Source of the DNA: an uncultured Anaerolineae bacterium
GTDB lineage: Bacteria; Chloroflexota; Anaerolineae; Promineifilales; Promineifilaceae
Direction of reading: 5' to 3'
DNA length: 64,000 nt
Assembly: GCA_905479495.1 (NCBI GenBank)
Contig: CAJQMR010000003.1
Location: 124,001 to 188,000, forward strand
Under the pieces are notes generated by a model. The model did not search any database, was not told where the DNA came from, and saw nothing but the letters and a program-made list of their open reading frames with translations. Positions 61,902 through 64,000 of the stretch are shown here, in pieces. Positions within the stretch are counted from its first letter, which is position 1. Each line of letters starts with the position of its first letter. Made by a program: the position numbers and the translations under genes.

Positions 61902-62528
61902 ATGATTTCCAAACCTATCACCACACTCTTCCTGGACATTGGCAGCGTTTTGCTTACCAACGGCTGGGATCGCAACAGCCGTCGCCTGGCAGCCGAAAAA
62001 TTCGGCCTGGATTTTGCCGAAATGGACGAGCGTCATCACCTGACCTTTGACACGTACGAGGAAGGCAAACTCAGCCTGAATGATTATTTAAAACGGGTCG
62101 TTTTTTACGAGAAACGGCCGTTCACGCTACAAACGTTCAAACAGTTCATGTTCGATCAATCACAGCCATTGCCCGATATGCTGCCCTTCATAGCCAGCTT
62201 AAAAAGCCGCTATCACCTCCGGGTAGCTGCCGTCAGCAATGAAGGACGCGAACTCGCCGAGTACCGCATCCGCCAGTTCCAACTGAATGAACTGATAGAT
62301 ACTTTCATCGTCTCCAGCTTCGTCCACATCCGCAAGCCCGACGTTGATATTTATCATCTGGCCCTCGACGTCACTCAAGGCCAATCGGACCAAGTCGTTT
62401 ATATTGACGACCGAGCCATGCTGGTTGACGTGGCCCGTGGCCTGGGCATACACGGCATCCATCACACCAGCTTTGCCAGCACGCAACACGCTCTGGCGCA
62501 ATTGGGGCTAACAGTGGAGCAATCATGA
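61902..62528 (+). CDS. HAD-superfamily hydrolase
   Basis: A 208-residue HAD-like protein with motif I as FLDIGSVLL, motif II in AAVSNEGRE, Lys in HIRKPDVDIYHLAL and motif III as YIDDRAMLVDVA. The DxG form of motif I, instead of DxD, occurs in the YihX/epoxide-hydrolase-N group, so some sugar phosphatase activity is possible but not certain. It overlaps the G6PDH start by 4 bases (ATGA). Confidence 0.85.
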   Translation: MISKPITTLFLDIGSVLLTNGWDRNSRRLAAEKFGLDFAEMDERHHLTFDTYEEGKLSLNDYLKRVVFYEKRPFTLQTFKQFMFDQSQPLPDMLPFIASLKSRYHLRVAAVSNEGRELAEYRIRQFQLNELIDTFIVSSFVHIRKPDVDIYHLALDVTQGQSDQVVYIDDRAMLVDVARGLGIHGIHHTSFASTQHALAQLGLTVEQS

Positions 62529-64000
62529 AAGAAAATGAACCAACCGTCATCATTATTTTTGGTGCAGGCGGCGACTTGACGCAGCGTAAGCTAGTCCCAG
62601 CTCTTTACAACCTGTACCTTGATGGCTGGCTGCCAGAACAGTTCGCTATTCTCGGATTGGACCGCAAAGAGATGGACAAAGAAGCGTTTTGCCAACATCT
62701 GCGTCAGGGCATCGACAAATTTTCCCGGCGCAAGCTGGAGGCCACGACGTGGCAGGAATTTGCCCACCATTTCACTTACGTTGCCGCCGATCTCACCAAT
62801 CAGGATGCCTACGACGATCTGGCCCATGAGTTGGGCACATTTAACCAGCAGTGGAGCACACATGCCCAACACATTTTCTATTTGGCTGTCTCCCCCTTTC
62901 TGATTGAACCTATTACAGAACATTTACATAAGGCCAAATTGATGCAGGATCGGCAGCGCTGCCGCATGGTGGTTGAAAAACCATTTGGTCACGACCTGGA
63001 TTCGGCGCAGGCGCTGAATGACACTTTGACCCATTTCTTCGACGAATCTCAAATCTTCCGCATCGACCATTATTTGGGCAAAGAAACGGTGCAAAACATT
63101 CTGGCCTTTCGCTTTGCCAATGCCCTGTTTGAACCGATGTGGGACCGACGCTATATCGATCATGTGCAAATCACCGTAGCCGAGCAGGTTGGCGTGGGCC
63201 ATCGCGGTGGCTATTATGACCACGCCGGGGCGCTGCGCGACATGATTCAGAATCATTTGCTGCAAATCCTGTGCCTGATTGCCATGGAGCCACCCGTTTC
63301 TTTTGCTGCCGACGAAATTCGTAACAAAAAAGTGGACGTGCTGCGCGCTATCCGCCCGATCCGCTCAGAACAGGTGCCAGAAACGGCCGTTCGCGGGCAG
63401 TACGGCAGCGGCTGGATGAATGGCGAAAAGAAACGAGCCTATCTTGAGGAAGAAGGCGTGGCCGAAAATTCCAATACGGAGGCGTTTGTTGCCTTGAAGC
63501 TGTTTGTCGATAACTGGCGCTGGCAAGACGTGCCTTTTTATTTGCGCACAGGCAAGCGGCTGCCGGTGCACGGTTCACAAGTGGTGGTGACATTTCGGCC
63601 TGTGCCCCATCGATCTTTTCCAGAAACGGCCGTGGAAACCTGGCGCTCCAACCGTCTCATCATCAACATCCAGCCCGAAGAAGGCATCCGTATGACTTTC
63701 CAGGCCAAACGGCCGGGACCGGCCATGCGTCTCAGCCCGGTGCATCTCGATTTTGCTTATCAGGAAGCGTTCAAAACTGCTTCCCCAGAAGCATACGAAA
63801 CGCTGCTGTTGGACGTTATCGAAGGCGACGCTACCCTCTTTATGCGCGCTGACCAGGTAGAAGCGTCCTGGAAAGTCATTATGCCGGTGCTGGAAAGGTG
63901 GACAGCCAATCCGCCACTGGATTTTCCCAATTATCCAGCCGGAACCTGGGGGCCAGAAGCGGCTAACGTGCTCATCGCCCAAGACGGCCGTTCCTGGCTG
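62525..64000 (+). CDS. zwf: Glucose-6-phosphate 1-dehydrogenase (3' end cut by window)
   Basis: 492 codons are open from the ATG at 62525 to the window end, and the product lacks only a few C-terminal residues. IIIFGAGGDLTQRKLVPALY is the NADP site, VVEKPFGHDLDSA and the catalytic RIDHYLGKETVQNILAFRFA follow, then TFRPVPHRSF and the C-terminal LLLDVIEGDATLFMRADQVE. It commits glucose-6-phosphate to the oxidative pentose phosphate route and makes NADPH. Its place after transketolase and transaldolase makes an operon for the full pathway. Confidence 0.96.
   Translation, partial: MKENEPTVIIIFGAGGDLTQRKLVPALYNLYLDGWLPEQFAILGLDRKEMDKEAFCQHLRQGIDKFSRRKLEATTWQEFAHHFTYVAADLTNQDAYDDLAHELGTFNQQWSTHAQHIFYLAVSPFLIEPITEHLHKAKLMQDRQRCRMVVEKPFGHDLDSAQALNDTLTHFFDESQIFRIDHYLGKETVQNILAFRFANALFEPMWDRRYIDHVQITVAEQVGVGHRGGYYDHAGALRDMIQNHLLQILCLIAMEPPVSFAADEIRNKKVDVLRAIRPIRSEQVPETAVRGQYGSGWMNGEKKRAYLEEEGVAENSNTEAFVALKLFVDNWRWQDVPFYLRTGKRLPVHGSQVVVTFRPVPHRSFPETAVETWRSNRLIINIQPEEGIRMTFQAKRPGPAMRLSPVHLDFAYQEAFKTASPEAYETLLLDVIEGDATLFMRADQVEASWKVIMPVLERWTANPPLDFPNYPAGTWGPEAANVLIAQDGRSWL

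Noticed and set aside
61902..62528. HAD protein as a dead enzyme because the second Asp of motif I is Gly
   Set aside because: The DxG form is normal in one HAD subgroup, so no loss of function is claimed.

Overview
The window looks like a bacterial chromosome segment, most likely from an aerobic member of the Chloroflexota (Anaerolineae-like). This assignment is an inference. It rests on the mevalonate genes with a DUF35 partner, the fused NuoCD, the cytochrome b with a C-terminal cytochrome c domain, the subunit II of the caa3 type, the YesL and DUF2264 sugar genes, and two repeat habits. One is the octamer ACGGCCGT, of which I counted about 98 by eye. The other is operon spacers filled with inverted repeats. 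No rRNA, intact tRNA, CRISPR array or complete insertion sequence was seen.

Region 1 (1-17023) is an acidic-polysaccharide locus. Divergent units carry KDG kinase and KDPG aldolase (minus strand) and KduI, KduD and a GH88 unsaturated uronyl hydrolase (plus strand). They are followed by an ABC sugar importer without an ATPase, a DUF2264 protein, a heparinase II/III-like lyase, a LacZ-type GH2 enzyme, a YesL-like membrane protein and an AraR-type regulator. None of the four degradative enzymes has a visible signal peptide, so imported oligosaccharides are probably cut in the cytoplasm and fed as keto-deoxy-uronates to pyruvate and glyceraldehyde-3-phosphate. Three copies of one 16-bp operator, ATTGGTACGTACCGGT, sit at the -10 boxes of the kduI, binding-protein and regulator promoters, and define the regulon.

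Region 2 (17024-21871) begins with a transposase relic and a possible tRNA remnant. It then carries HMG-CoA reductase, HMG-CoA synthase, a thiolase-fold protein and a DUF35 OB-fold protein, the archaeal-like thiolase/synthase/DUF35 set. The thiolase-fold protein has no cysteine at all.

Region 3 (21872-30081) holds a 1023-residue sensor kinase, two NarL-type response regulators, two PRC-barrel-like proteins and a transaldolase paralogue that has lost its Schiff-base lysine. An intergenic 11-mer, CAAATGACGTA, followed by a CCGATG box, begins here and recurs six times up to 57.5 kb. It always lies between a stop codon and the next gene.

Region 4 (30083-55258) is a respiratory chain: caa3-type oxidase, Rieske and cytochrome b-c, TerC, a third PRC-barrel protein, a repeat lipoprotein, then all complex I genes (nuoA-N, with C and D fused). 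A flavin monooxygenase fused to a SpoIIAA-like domain sits between nuoG and nuoH.

Region 5 (55259-56751) is a likely insertion: two methyltransferase genes, the second AT-rich, lie between the end of nuoN and a decayed second copy of that end. Region 6 (56830-64000) has a lipoprotein and a pentose-phosphate operon: transketolase fused to a UspA-like domain, an SRPBCC protein, transaldolase, a HAD hydrolase and G6PDH (cut by the window edge). Regions 3, 4 and 6 share the CAAATGACGTA element, which suggests one regulon linking stress, respiration and pentose-phosphate flux.
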